Source: Hevea brasiliensis (lineage: Eukaryota; Streptophyta; Magnoliopsida; Malpighiales; Euphorbiaceae). From it: 64,000 nucleotides of DNA. Below are positions 37,857 through 48,276 of this stretch, piece after piece. The notes below the pieces were generated by a model that saw only the letters and a list, made by a program, of their open reading frames with translations, ran no database searches and was not told the DNA's origin. The stretch's first letter is position 1. Every line of letters starts with the position of its first letter. A program made the translations under genes and the position numbers. Location of the stretch: contig NC_079504.1 in assembly GCF_030052815.1 (NCBI RefSeq), forward strand, positions 99,383,969 to 99,447,968. Reading direction: 5' to 3'.

Positions 37857-37864
37857 TATATATA
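37857..37864 (+). promoter_or_regulatory. TATA box for a small plus-strand ORF
   Basis: TATATATA in a CCCCCTATATATACCCC context, 80-95 bases before the ORF starts at 37938/37953. The same box is at 58952-58959 in the other LTR. Confidence 0.5.
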
Positions 37865-37937
37865 CCCCTGACGACGGAGACATTTCCTTCATCTGATTTT
37901 TCTCTCTTCCTTCTTTCTTTTCGATTCTATTTGCTCC

Positions 37938-38186
37938 GTGATCGTTCCGGCCATGATCGTGGTTTTTGATCCTTCTCCAATGGGCTTCCTTATTCCTCGA
38001 CTGAAGATTTACGACCCCGGTGATCGCATAACCTTGTCTGATGCTCCGCTGACCCTTGGCGGTTGCTTCCTCAAGTTCATTCGGCTTCTCTCCACATTGA
38101 GTGTTCCGACAGCGGTTTCCTCCCACATTGGGTGTTCCGACAGCGGATTAAGCTCCGATCGGCGACACCCTTGGGAGCAGTTATAA
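37938..38186 (+). CDS. Small conserved antisense ORF in C LTR (unknown)
   Basis: An 82-codon plus-strand ORF, antisense to C's gag-pol. A second Met at codon 6 (37953) is the start kept in the other LTR copy (59045-59278, 77 codons). The predicted proteins are almost identical between the copies, with hydrophobic and Pro/Gly-rich blocks such as FDPSPMGFLIPRL and ending HPWEQL. I recognise no family. A TATA box lies about 75-95 bases upstream and a GTTCCGACAGCGG motif is duplicated inside it. It may be a real small protein, an untranslated leader region, or chance; frame conservation alone is weak because the LTRs are similar anyway. Confidence 0.35.
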   Translation: MIVPAMIVVFDPSPMGFLIPRLKIYDPGDRITLSDAPLTLGGCFLKFIRLLSTLSVPTAVSSHIGCSDSGLSSDRRHPWEQL

Positions 38187-38214
38187 ACCTGGGACTCTTT
38201 AGATAGGATGTCCC

Positions 38215-38350
38215 GCCGGTCTCTAGAGATCACCCAAATGATGTAATCCTTCAATGTAATCAGATCTCTAGGGATCGCCCAAATGATGTAGTTAGACCTT
38301 TATTGTAATCCGATCCCTAGAGATCGCCCAAATGATGTAATCCGATCTTT
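38215..38350. repeat. Three-copy repeat between the two plus-strand units
   Basis: Three degenerate units of about 45 bp share TCTAG(A/G)GATC(A/G)CCCAAATGATGTA. The other LTR has them at about 59310-59435. Confidence 0.9.
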
Positions 38351-38600
38351 TGGAAATAAAAATCTTGTTTCTCCAATTATTGATTATTTTCCGATCTCTG
38401 ATATATTTGTCCGATCTGATTCCTAACAAAACGACTCTTAACTAATCCTTCATTCAAGATATTCAACTTATTATGCCGATCTCCATTTAACCGATCTCTT
38501 TGGAATGTTTGAATATTTGAGAGAAGTGTCAGAGCAGCTAGCGAGTCCCACCAATTGATGCGTTGCCTAGAGCCTCGTGAGCATTAAATGCTCGGACTAG

Positions 38601-38608
38601 TATAAATA
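38601..38608 (+). promoter_or_regulatory. TATA box of the PF04195-like gene
   Basis: TATAAATA followed by a G-rich run, 163 bases before the ATG at 38771. The other copy has it at 59693-59700. Initiation about 30 bases downstream would give a leader of about 140 bases. Confidence 0.65.
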
Positions 38609-38770
38609 GGGGTGGGGGGGGGGGTTAGCCAGTTGTTCTCTAATTCTATTTTCAGTCCCCTGCTCACAACTTCGAAGTTCTCTCGTTTTCTCAATTTCTT
38701 CCGACGCCGATCAGACTCCGGTAAGGGCTTTGATCTTCTTTTTAGTTTAAGTTCTTTATTTCTTTTGAAA

Positions 38771-40061
38771 ATGAGCGGTGCCGAAGGTCAAAGAGCGGCG
38801 AGTCCTCCCTCCATTCAGTTCTCGTGGTCGTCTGACGAAGAAGAAGTGGTCGGGCCAAGCGCGCAAACACAACCTCCTAGGGCCTCTGTTCCAGCTCGGG
38901 GGCGGGTCGGACCAACAAGGCATGTACCTTCTTCAGGGAGGGAGAATCTCCCTATGGACGAGCTGCCATCGATCTTACAAGAGTCCGATCTACAATCGTT
39001 TAGCCAGGAGTACAATATTCGCCCTGATTCGTACGAACTTATCCGGTGCCACGGCGATCACCGAGCCGATCACTTCTTTGAAGAAAATGACCTGGTAATG
39101 GTATACGAGGAACAGTTAAAGGCCGGTCTTCGGTTCCCTCTAGACGACTTCTTCAAGGAGGTCCTAAAACTTCACCGGGTATGCATTGCTCAAATTCACC
39201 CTAACTCGTGGCGGATCTTAGTAGCTTTCCGAGGTCTATGCCGATATAAGGGAATCAGACCTACGGCTAAGGTGTTTGCCGAACTGCACAGGCTAACTCG
39301 CCGAAAGAACGATGATCACTGGTTCTTTCAGGCGAAGCCTCATTGCGGGCTCTTCACCGATCTGCCCTCCTCCCTTAAAAATTGGAAGAACCGCTTCTTC
39401 ATTCTGAGGATCAAAAATCCGACCTACTTTGAGGACTTCCCTCGTAGCTGGTGGCACCAGGGGCCCTTACTTCCGAAGCACGTTAACCTGAACCAGGAAG
39501 AAAGCTTAATAGTGATGGATCTGAAAAGTCAGGCTGCCACTCAAAAGTATTCCTGTTTAGACGCAGTGACCGCCGAGCTGCACCATTGGACCCTACAGTT
39601 GCTCATCGGCCAAGATCGCGAACTTCCGCTCTCTGACCTCGGCACTGGTATTTTCTAAATCTCAGATCTCAGGACCTTAGCGATCTCACTGACCTCTCCT
39701 TTGTGCAGGTATGGTGGGTGATGAGGGTTCTAGGAAGCGGAAGAAGGAAAGAGAGATCTCCCGGAAAGTAAAGGAGATGAAGTGTTCGAAGATGCCTCGA
39801 ACTCCCGGCCATGAACCAGGGGAGACGCAAGGAGGCCCGTCCCGACCTTCAGGGCCGCCGATCACTGAAGTTGTCCGATCTCCTCCTCAACAAGAAGAGC
39901 CGGCTCCACCCCCTCCAGTTGCTCCAAGCACAGAAAGGGGTCCTTCTCAACCTTCTGTGAGATCCTCCTCTCGTGGCGCTCAAACGTTGATGGAGTCCCT
40001 GAAGAATAATCGATTCTCGGGAGAACGCCAAAGTGTTGGGGTCTTCCATCCGCCTTCGTGA
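38771..40061 (+). CDS. Two-exon PF04195-like gene, antisense in C's left LTR
   Basis: Exon 1 (38771-39647) starts at an ATG in AAAATGA context, kept in both LTR copies; an in-frame extension to 38612 would cover most of the leader. It encodes an acidic Ser/Pro-rich N-terminus, then a domain I recognise as PF04195-like ('putative gypsy type transposon'): YELIRCHGDHRADHF, VMVYEEQLKAGLRFPLDDFFKEVLK, then PNSWRILVAFRGLC. (Cited as separate short blocks.) Unspliced, it stops 3 codons into the intron. Removing a 61-bp GT-AG intron (39648-39708) joins ACT-G to GT-ATG in frame with exon 2, a Lys/Arg/Glu-rich start and Pro-rich linker. Exon 2 stops early at 40059 because of deletions; the other copy keeps its coiled-coil-like end. 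Function unknown. Confidence 0.7.
39648..39708 (+). other. Predicted 61-bp intron
   Basis: The donor is CACTG|GTATTT; the acceptor is CCTTTGTGCAG|GT, with a pyrimidine-rich run and a CACTGAC branch-like motif. It contains an in-frame TAA. The identical intron is at 60718-60778. It is short for a plant intron, which lowers confidence. Confidence 0.65.
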
Positions 40062-40731
40062 ACCAAACCATAGTTCGGAAAAGTCTCATCGACTGTGCAA
40101 GGAGTTCGAGAAGAAGAATCAGGAAATGGCTTCCTCCGATCCCAACTCACATCCACATTACATATCTCAAGTTGAGGCTGCGACGATGCCCCCAAGGCGA
40201 GGAGGAAAGAAATGAGCAAAATGTAGATCAGGCTGGGGGTTGATCCCCCAGCCGAATGACTTGTAAAAAATTTTGAAATGAAATGAAGTGGAACACCCTT
40301 CTTGTTCAATGAATGGTTATGATCGAAAAATTTCTAAATTATTAAGCACTTAATTGTCGAGTATGTTGAAATAATCAAGATGATTATTAACCTAAGTGTG
40401 AGAGATCGAAACACAATGATCATGAGATCGAGGGGAGAAATGCTGAACGGACTTGATTAAAATTGGAAATTTGATTTGAACACCTAAGATCGAAATCTTC
40501 ATTAAAAACTTTTGAAGAAAAGATCTAGTTCATTTTGTTTATACTACAAGAGAGATCGGTGAGCGATTTAATAGACCGTAAGGCTCATCGATGTGAGAAC
40601 CTAGTATTGATTTAATTCGTGAGGAGAGATCGGAAATGTGACTGTCTATCAAAGAGAGATCTAAACGTGATTAGTCACAAAGGGGACTTAGTATTGAGCA
40701 AAGTTTTATTGATTTCCAAAATATGGTGTCG

Positions 40732-42175
40732 TCTTTACATAATTTCTATTAAAGGGAAAATTTCCGTGTAGGAATTCGTAAAGATTCGAACTCATATTTT
40801 GACGATTAAGTGTTCAAGTTAGGAACTAAAGCATACCTAAAGACCTAGAGATAGGCAAAATTTAAAAGACCTAGAAAATTAAAATCAACTTGGATCAAGG
40901 AACCGAACAAAAAATGTAAATCGCTAGAAATTAAAATCGACTTAGATCAAGGAACCAAAGGTCGATAGCTGGAAATTTAAATTGCAGGAAATTAAAATCA
41001 ACTTAGATCAAGGAACCAGAGGTTGATATTGCAGGAAATTAAAATCAACTTAGATCAAGGAACCAGAGGTTGATATTGCAGGAAATTAAAATCAACTTAG
41101 ATCAAGGAACCAGAGGTTGATAACAGGAAATTTAAATTGCAGGAAATTAAAATCAACTTAGATCAAGGAACTAGAGGTTGATAACAGGAAATAGGAAATT
41201 GCAAGAAATTAAAATCAACTTAGATCAAGGAACCAGAGGTTGATAACAAGAAATTTAAATTAAAATCAACTTAGATCAAGGAACCAGAGGTTGATAATAG
41301 GAAATAGGAAATTGCAAGAAATTAAAATCAACTTAGATCAAGGAACCAGAGGTTGATAACAGGAAATTTAAATTAAAATCAACTTAGATCAAGGAACCAG
41401 AGGTTGATAACAGGAAATAGGAAATTGCAAGAAATTAAAATCAACTTAGATCAAGGAAAGAGGTTGATAACAGAAATTTAAATTGCAAGAAATTAAAAAT
41501 CAACTTAGATCAAGGAACCAGAGGGTTGATAACAGAAAATTTAAATTACTTAGATCAAGGAACCAGAGGTTGATAATGTGAATAGGAAATTGCAAGAAAT
41601 TAAAATCAACTTAGATCAATGAAATTTAAAAGAAATTAAAATAAAAATCAATCAATCAAGGACGAGGGGTTGAGAGGAAAATTTAAGGAAATTGAAATTA
41701 AAATCAACTTAGATCAAGGAACCAGAGGTTGATAGCAGTAATTTAAATTGCAAGAAATTAAAAATCAACTTAGATCAAGGAACCAGAGGTTGATAACAGG
41801 AAATTTAAATTGCAGGAAATTAAAATCAACTTAGATCAAGGAACCAGAGGTTGATAACAGGAAATTTAAATTGCAGGAAATTAAAATCAACTTAGATCAA
41901 GGAACCAGAGGTTGATAACAGGAAATAGGAAATTGCAAGAAATTAAAATCAACTTAGATCAAGGAACCAGAGGTTGATAACAGGAAATTTAAATTAAAAT
42001 CAACTTAGATCAAACCAGAGGTTGATAAGAAATAGGAAATTGCAAGAAATTAAAATCAACAGATCAAATTTAAATTGCAAGAAATTAAAAGAAATTTAAA
42101 TAGGTTATCAATTGTCAAATCTATTATGGTTTAATATAAACAAAGAAGAGGTTTCAAAGAATAGAGGATAGATCT
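40732..42175. repeat. Tandem array in C's 3' UTR
   Basis: After about 150 bp of AT-rich sequence, from about 40880 to 42110 runs an array of roughly 17-20 units of about 60 bp. The unit core reads AATCAACTTAGATCAAGG, then AACCAGAGGTTGATAACAGG, with AAATTTAAATTGC spacers. Units vary by small indels. The array lies between pol and the 3' LTR of C, a place where Tat-lineage elements are known to carry variable tandem repeats. No gene is visible. Confidence 0.92.
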
Positions 42176-45100
42176 TGTAACATCCTCCTCAGATTACTCA
42201 AGATACCATCGTCTGGATCCAGACGGTCCCATAGCTAGAACATCCAAAAATAATTAAACTAAAGTCAGAACCATAATTAACTCAAATATTAATAAGAAAA
42301 ATTTAGTAAAAATTTTAGAAATAAAATACAACCAAGTAAAGCAGTGGTGCCCAAGCGATGGGTAATCGGAGGGAAGTTGCGCTTCGCAACGAAGAGCCCT
42401 AGATCAGGGGAAAAATTATAAAATAATTTTTGGGACTCCAGAGAAGGGTCATTGAGGTTTCTATGGCATTAGAATGCCAAGAAAATATTTAGAAAAATTT
42501 TTCAATCGGTACAGCCAATTTTGACCCGTTAAGCCAAACGGAGGGCATTTTGGTCATTTCGCTTTCCGAGGTGATTTTTGGCCGACTTGTCCAGTTGAGT
42601 AAATAATTATTATGACATAAAATATGAATAAACATTACTAAAAATTGAATTGAAAATGAGTAGAGAAAAGAAGAAAAGAAAATGAAGGAAAATGCTTAAT
42701 TATGACATATGGTGAAGTCATTTAAAAGCCCCCTCCAATCACCATTTGACAAACCAATAAAAAGAGATAAAAATGACTTAAAATGAGATAAAAAACAAAG
42801 GAAACCAGCAGTTTCCTTCTTCATACGGGCTGGAATAAGAGAGAAAGAGAGAGAAAAGGAAAAGAAAGAAAGAAAGAAAGGAAGAAGGAGAAGGAGAAGT
42901 AGCAGAAATAGGGGTTCAGCAGGGCAGCATATTTCTTTTCCGTCCAGGTGAGTTTGGCTCAACATCTAAGGCTGATTTTTGGATATGTTTAAGCTATGTA
43001 TGTGTGGAAGTTATGGTAAAAATTTGGTGATTGTTCAACGGTTGGATTTGGAGAAACATATTGTTGAACACAGGCTGTCTGTAGGTTGAATTCTGAATTT
43101 TGGCTACTGAAATTTGAGAAAAATAAATAGTTAGGATGCTTATAAAATTATGAAATTTGGTAAAAATGATATTTGGGATGTTGAGGCTGCTGTGTTAAAA
43201 TTTGGTGAATTTTAGACTTGTGGTTTATGAGATATAAATTGTTTTGCATGAGCTGTCTGAGTAAGACTGATTTCTGCAAAAATTCAGATTATGAAGGGTT
43301 GAATGAATGTTTTGATATCTCATGATATAGAGATGATTTGATGCTGAAATTTTTACTGATATTGTATAGGGATGTCTTGAATATATGGTATAAATTTGGG
43401 ATTTATCTAACGGTTAGATCATTATATATAAATTTGAATGCACAAGCTGCCAGATTGGGTATTAATGGGTTGTGGATTTAAGATTTATGATGGGAGTTTA
43501 GTCCAATTTAAGGGGAAATGCTATTGAATTTTTATTGGATATTTAATTTAGGAAAGTGAAGTTATAATTGATTATGATTATTATGGTTCTAGGAGAAATC
43601 TTGAAGAATAAAAAGCTCAAGGTTGGATTCAAAAAGGTTAGTGCATATTAACTTCCTAATCTTGTTTACTTATTGAAATTTAGTTTGAATATGAGTAAAT
43701 AATTAAGAAATTGAAGAAAATCATGTGTGAAATTGAGAAGCAAATTTTGGCCAGCACTTATAGGATGAGGAATTGATGAGTTTTATTGGGCTAAAACCTA
43801 AATACAAGCTTAGATAGTGACATATGAATGATTGATGACCTTAATTGGGATGTGTTGCATGATTCATGGATTGGAAGCTAGGGTTTTGAGAAGTGAAATT
43901 TAGATTTAGCTTATGAAATTGTGAAAGAACATTATAAGGGTCAATTAGTGACCATTTTAGATATGTTGACCATAATTAGAACTGAAAAATAGTATGGTAA
44001 AGTGAAAGTGAAATCTGCCCTATGACAGCAGCATAGAGACTGAAAATTCAGTCCCTTTGCACTGCCATAACTTGGGCTGTGCTAGTCCAATTGGTGTTTG
44101 GCCAATTGGACATGAAACTAGGCTTATAATGGCACATTTTTGCTGAAGAAACCATGCCCAAAAGACCAAATCAAGAGGACCAAAACTTGGCCCCAATCCG
44201 GATACCCTGCACTGAATTCTGCAGAATTGACCAAATGAACAGTAACTGTTCATTTGGCCATAACTCACTGTAGATTTGGTCAATTGACCTGAAATTTTTA
44301 CAGCAACAAGTTAAGACATAGACAAACAACTTTCATGAAGGAACCTACCCCAAATTATGGCCAGAACCCATCCAACCAAGTGACTCTAGTTACTGTTCAT
44401 GCACTGTAGATATGGTAATTTTCTGCAGAATGCACATTCGGCCAGCTTGGGTCTTTGGACCATATCTAGAGCTACAAAACTCCAAATGGAGTGATTCAAA
44501 AAATAAAATTCAACTAGACAAAATAAGGAACAACTTTCATGTTTTACATTTCTTCAAATTCCCACAGTAACAGTGTCCAATGGAACAGTAAAATTGACTC
44601 ACCAAAACTGAAAATTTTGCTTGTGTTGAGTTTACACTTAGAAATGGTATTAATGCTTAATGCCAACAAGTTTTAAATGAAAAATATGGTATGTTTGAAG
44701 TGCCAAAGTCAATGTACATATTTTCTATCCAAAAGTCAACATTTTTGTTGACCAATGAGGTGAATAGTGACACCAAAACCAAAAATTGGCAATTTTGCCA
44801 AAATGACCTAAGCTTTGAGAAAGTGACCAAAACTAACAAGTTTTAAATGTAAAATGGGGTACATTGGGAGTATTAAAACCAATGTACCTATTGTTTATGC
44901 AAAAGTCAACATTTTAGTTGACTAATGAAATGAATAGTGACATGAAAACTTGAAATTCAAAAATTGTGAAACTAAAAAAAAAGCAAAATGCCCTAGTAGG
45001 CCTAATGTGATTGGTTTGGATAGTTTGGCATGCCAATAGGGTATTGTTTTAGCAGTACTGCGAAAGGAAAGGCTTTATGCCTGTATTCATGGCTTTATGC

Positions 45101-46183
45101 CTGTATTCATGGCTTTTACGCCCGTATTCATGGCTTTTATGCCGATTATGTGATATCATGGCTTTTTAGCCATACTGATCGTGATACGTGGTTGACGCTC
45201 AAGTCCCATGGTATGACGGCCCGAGGCAATCGGTTCAAAGTTAACGACCCGTTATCCACCCAATCGCCCAAAGATAGGTTACTTGGGCATGGAAAAGTAT
45301 AATGTAAATGAACCGATTGTTAAAGAAAATACGAAAATTAAATATCAGGAATGATTACGATAGAATACAAAGAAACTCAAGATCATGAAGAAAATAATTA
45401 ACAAAATGCATGAAGAAGTTAATATCATAAGACGTAATTAGCCCTCGACTAAACACTAAGTTGGTAATTATTCAGTTCTTATGAACACAATGGCTAAGAA
45501 ATTATGATTTTTATATTGCATATTATTTCTTTCTATTTTATTATTTGCACCACTAAGCTTTATGCTTAGCGCTTTGCAACGCTGAGGTATCAAGATTGAC
45601 AGAGCACCAGAGACCACGATTCGGTAAGGCGGTTCACGCTCAAGATAGTATCCGTGTCACCTCACCGTCATAGCATTGGTAGGACGCTAGATGACATTTT
45701 AGTATTTTGTAATTGATTTTATTTTCTCATATGTATTTGAACTTATGTAATATATTTTGATATTCATGTAAATAATGAAAAGTGTGGTTGTAAATGGAAA
45801 AGTGAATGTTTATCTGTAATTTATATATGATTATCACATGTGATGCAAATGGATCAAATGAGATGAATGATTGAGAAAATGAATGGTTGAAAAATGTTGA
45901 GATTTTGACAAATGGAGTTGAGATGATTGAATATTAATATAGGTAGTGTTTTTCACAGGTTCCGAAGAACGGTTTTCTCCATTATTAGCCTGATCACGGA
46001 TTTTCTTTAAAATTTTCGGAACCTCAAATAAATTATAATTTCGACAAAAGGCTTAAATAAATTATATTTCACAAGTTATATTAAAAAGGAAGAATAAAAA
46101 TGAATTAAGATAAAATAGAGTGCTCGGCACACTGAGTGGCATAACTTGCTCGGCTACACTGTAGTCGGGTAAGGGGTGTCACA
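42176..46183 (+). repeat. Solo LTR D2 with 5-bp target duplication
   Basis: A 4.0-kb LTR from TGTAACATCC to GGGGTGTCACA with perfect GATCT duplications at 42171-42175 and 46184-46188. It is the same family as D1 but in the opposite orientation and has an extra stretch of roughly 0.5 kb. It carries the CCAAATGAACAG hairpin (44230-44256) and paired CCAATTGG (44087-44109). It sits in C's 3' UTR. ORFs at 42696, 44020, 44657 and 45030 look spurious; the last is produced by the short tandem repeat. Confidence 0.94.
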
Positions 46184-46299
46184 GATCTCACATATTCCCT
46201 GTGGCTATTTTTGAAACCCCTTAAATGCCATTATTTCTAGTTCTCTGAAGCCTCATGCCGTGACAGTTTCTTCTTCATCCTGGTTTCATGCCCCCCCCC

Positions 46300-46521
46300 C
46301 CCATTCCTTATTTCTCCCCTATTGTTCTCGGGATGCCCTTTCGGGTTTTCACCCCTAGATTTTTTTTTTTTTGCTAACTTACTTTTCCAAGGCGCCCTTT
46401 CGGGTTTTCATCCTTCACTCGTTTTACAGAAAGCGCCCCTTCGGGGTTTTCGCCTTCTTTCACACATTTTGCTAGGAGCGCCCTTTCGGGTTTTCACTCC
46501 TACCCCCTTTTTTTTTTTTTT
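46300..46521 (-). repeat. Four hairpin repeats downstream of C's integrase
   Basis: Four units of about 55 bp each contain (G/C)CCCTTTCGGGTTTTCA or a variant, separated by T-rich tracts (plus-strand view). On the element strand this is GAAAACCCGAAAGGGCGC. Each core can fold as a 3-4 bp stem. The third unit has CCCCTTCGGGG, where both stem arms change together. Confidence 0.85.
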
Positions 46522-47463
46522 TTAGGCATAATATTTTCTGACGATGTCAGCATTCACAGGTCTCGGAAACTCTTCACCGTCCATGTGGGTCAAGATCAAG
46601 GCTCCTCCAGAAAATGCCTTTTTAACCACATAGGGTCCCTCGTAGGTTGGTGACCATTTGCCCCGGGGATCATTTTGATTCGGCAGTACTTTCTTCAGAA
46701 CTAAGTCCCCGGGTTGGAATTCGTGCGGGCGAATATTTTTGTCAAATGCTCTAGCCATCCTCATCTGGTATAACTGCCCATGACATGCTGCTGCTAACCT
46801 TTTCTCATCAAGCAAGTTTAACTGATCCAACCTTGACTGGATCCATTCTGACTCATCAATTCCTGACTCCTTCAGAATCCTTAGGGAAGGGATTTCAACT
46901 TCAATAGGTGATACCGCTTCCATCCCGTAAACTAGCGAGTATGGAGTTGCCCCGGTTGAGGTTCTTACGGAAGTTTGGTATGCGTGGAGAGCGTAAGGAA
47001 GCATATCATGCCAATCCCTATACGTGACTGTCGTCTTCCAGATTATCCTCTTGAGATTTTTGTTTGCAGCTTCCACCGCTCCATTCATCTGGGGACGGTA
47101 TGGGGAGGAATTGAGGTGCCGGATTTTGTATTGATCACACAATTTCTGGATCTTCGGGCCATTCAGATTCTTAGCGTTGTCAGTGACGATTTCATTGGGG
47201 AGGCCATGCCGACAGATAATATTGCCTCTGAGAAATCTGAGAAACGTATTCTGTGTGATGTGCGCATAGGATGTTGCTTCGACTCACTTGGAGAAATAGT
47301 CGATGGCCACAAGGATGAATTTGTGCCCATTGGATGCCTTGGGATTTATGGGACCAATCACATCGATGCCCCACATTGCGAAGGGCCATGGTGAGACGAG
47401 GTTGAACAACTTGTGAGGTGGCACATTGATTGGATCGGCATAGATTTGACACTTATGGCATTT
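46522..47463 (-). pseudogene. Element C integrase
   Basis: From the right the minus strand encodes KCHKCQ (second half of the zinc site), then the core with Asp in MWGIDVIGP, Asp in IVTDNAKN and Glu in NGAVEAANKN. The C-terminal region follows with FQPGDLVLKK and WSPTYEGPYVV. A frameshift near 47190-47290 splits the core between two frames, and a TGA at 47464-47466 cuts off the zinc-binding N-terminus. No chromodomain is present, as expected for Tat elements. The last frame (46522-47142) is open to the end. Confidence 0.92.
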
Positions 47464-48276
47464 TCAGAAATACTCGACGCAATCCTTTTCCATTGTGATC
47501 CAAAAATACCCACGTCGCATGATTTGCTTAGCCATCATGTGCCCATTGGCATGGGTTGCGCAATTTCCCTCATGAGTCTCAAAAAGGATTTTCTTCGCCT
47601 CCTTTGCATCCACACATCTCGAATTACCGGAGCTCCTCTTGTATAGGGTTTCTCCACTGGGGAAGTATCCCAATGCTAATCTTCGAATCATCTTCTTTTC
47701 ATTCTTGCTTGCCCCCAAAGGGAATTCTCTGGTTCTACAGTAGACCAGGATGTCATGATACCAAGGCTTTCTATCGGGCTCTTCTTCAATCATGAAGCAA
47801 TATGCTGGCTCACTTCTTGCTTTAATCTTCAATGTCTGAGCCATCTGACCCTCTTCGATTTGAGCCATAACAGCTAGAGTAGCTAAGGCATCAGCAAATT
47901 GATTCTTGTCCCTACTAAGGTGAGTGAAAGAGATTTCTTCGAATTTCTTGATCAGCTCCAATAGGTACTTCTGATACGGGATTAGCTTGGGATCCTTGGT
48001 TTGCCATTCTCCCTTGACTTGATAAATAATCAGGGCTGAGTCTCCGTATACCTCCAGCTTCCTGATTTTCATTTCGATGGCTGCCTGTAGACCCATCATG
48101 CAAGCTTCGTATTCCGCGACGTTGTTGGTGCAGTCAAATCTCAATTTAATGGCTATCAGAAAGTGTTTCCCCTCCGGGGATATCAATACAGCCCCAATTC
48201 CATTCCCGGACAAATTGACAGCTCCGACGAAATACATTTTCCATACATTGGTCGGCCCTCCTCTTCGCAAATCCAC
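47464..48276 (-). pseudogene. Element C second RNase H and integrase N-terminus
   Basis: The 270-codon frame starts with an RNase H fold of the type found between RNase H and integrase in Tat elements: YFVGAVNLSGNGIGAVLISP, then NVAEYEACMMGL, VYGDSALII, and HLSRDKNQFADALATLA. It continues into the integrase N-terminus (LYKRSS, THANGHMMAKQIMRRGYFW). The metal-binding residue of the first strand, usually Asp in a F-(D)-G motif, reads VGAVN; the match there is uncertain, so activity is doubtful. Confidence 0.88.

Larger units (their letters stand above)
35633..40731 (-). repeat. Element C left (3') LTR, carrying antisense ORFs
   Basis: The LTR starts TGTCGCAAAGG. Its right end is near ATATGGTGTCG, where the other copy has GGTGTCGACA; the last three bases are altered. 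No clear polypurine tract follows. It aligns with 56756-62241, but from about 40020 it has many small deletions and a larger loss inside exon 2 of the antisense gene. It contains the plus-strand features listed below. Confidence 0.88.

Noticed and set aside
40880..42110. CRISPR-like array of ~60-bp repeats
   Set aside because: Repeats touch each other with no unique spacers, and the context is a plant retrotransposon 3' UTR.
42696..42965. 89-codon Leu/Phe-rich ORF resembling a membrane segment
   Set aside because: Translation of a GA-rich low-complexity tract in solo LTR D2; no counterpart frame in D1.
45030..45302. 90-codon ORF with repeated YxHGFYA text
   Set aside because: Produced by the 20-bp tandem repeat of solo LTR D2, which is in reverse in D1.
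47915..48103. ORFs on both strands across C, A and B pol (for example 24327-24749 and 46975-47394)
   Set aside because: Shadows of the minus-strand polyprotein frames; their translations carry no independent motifs.
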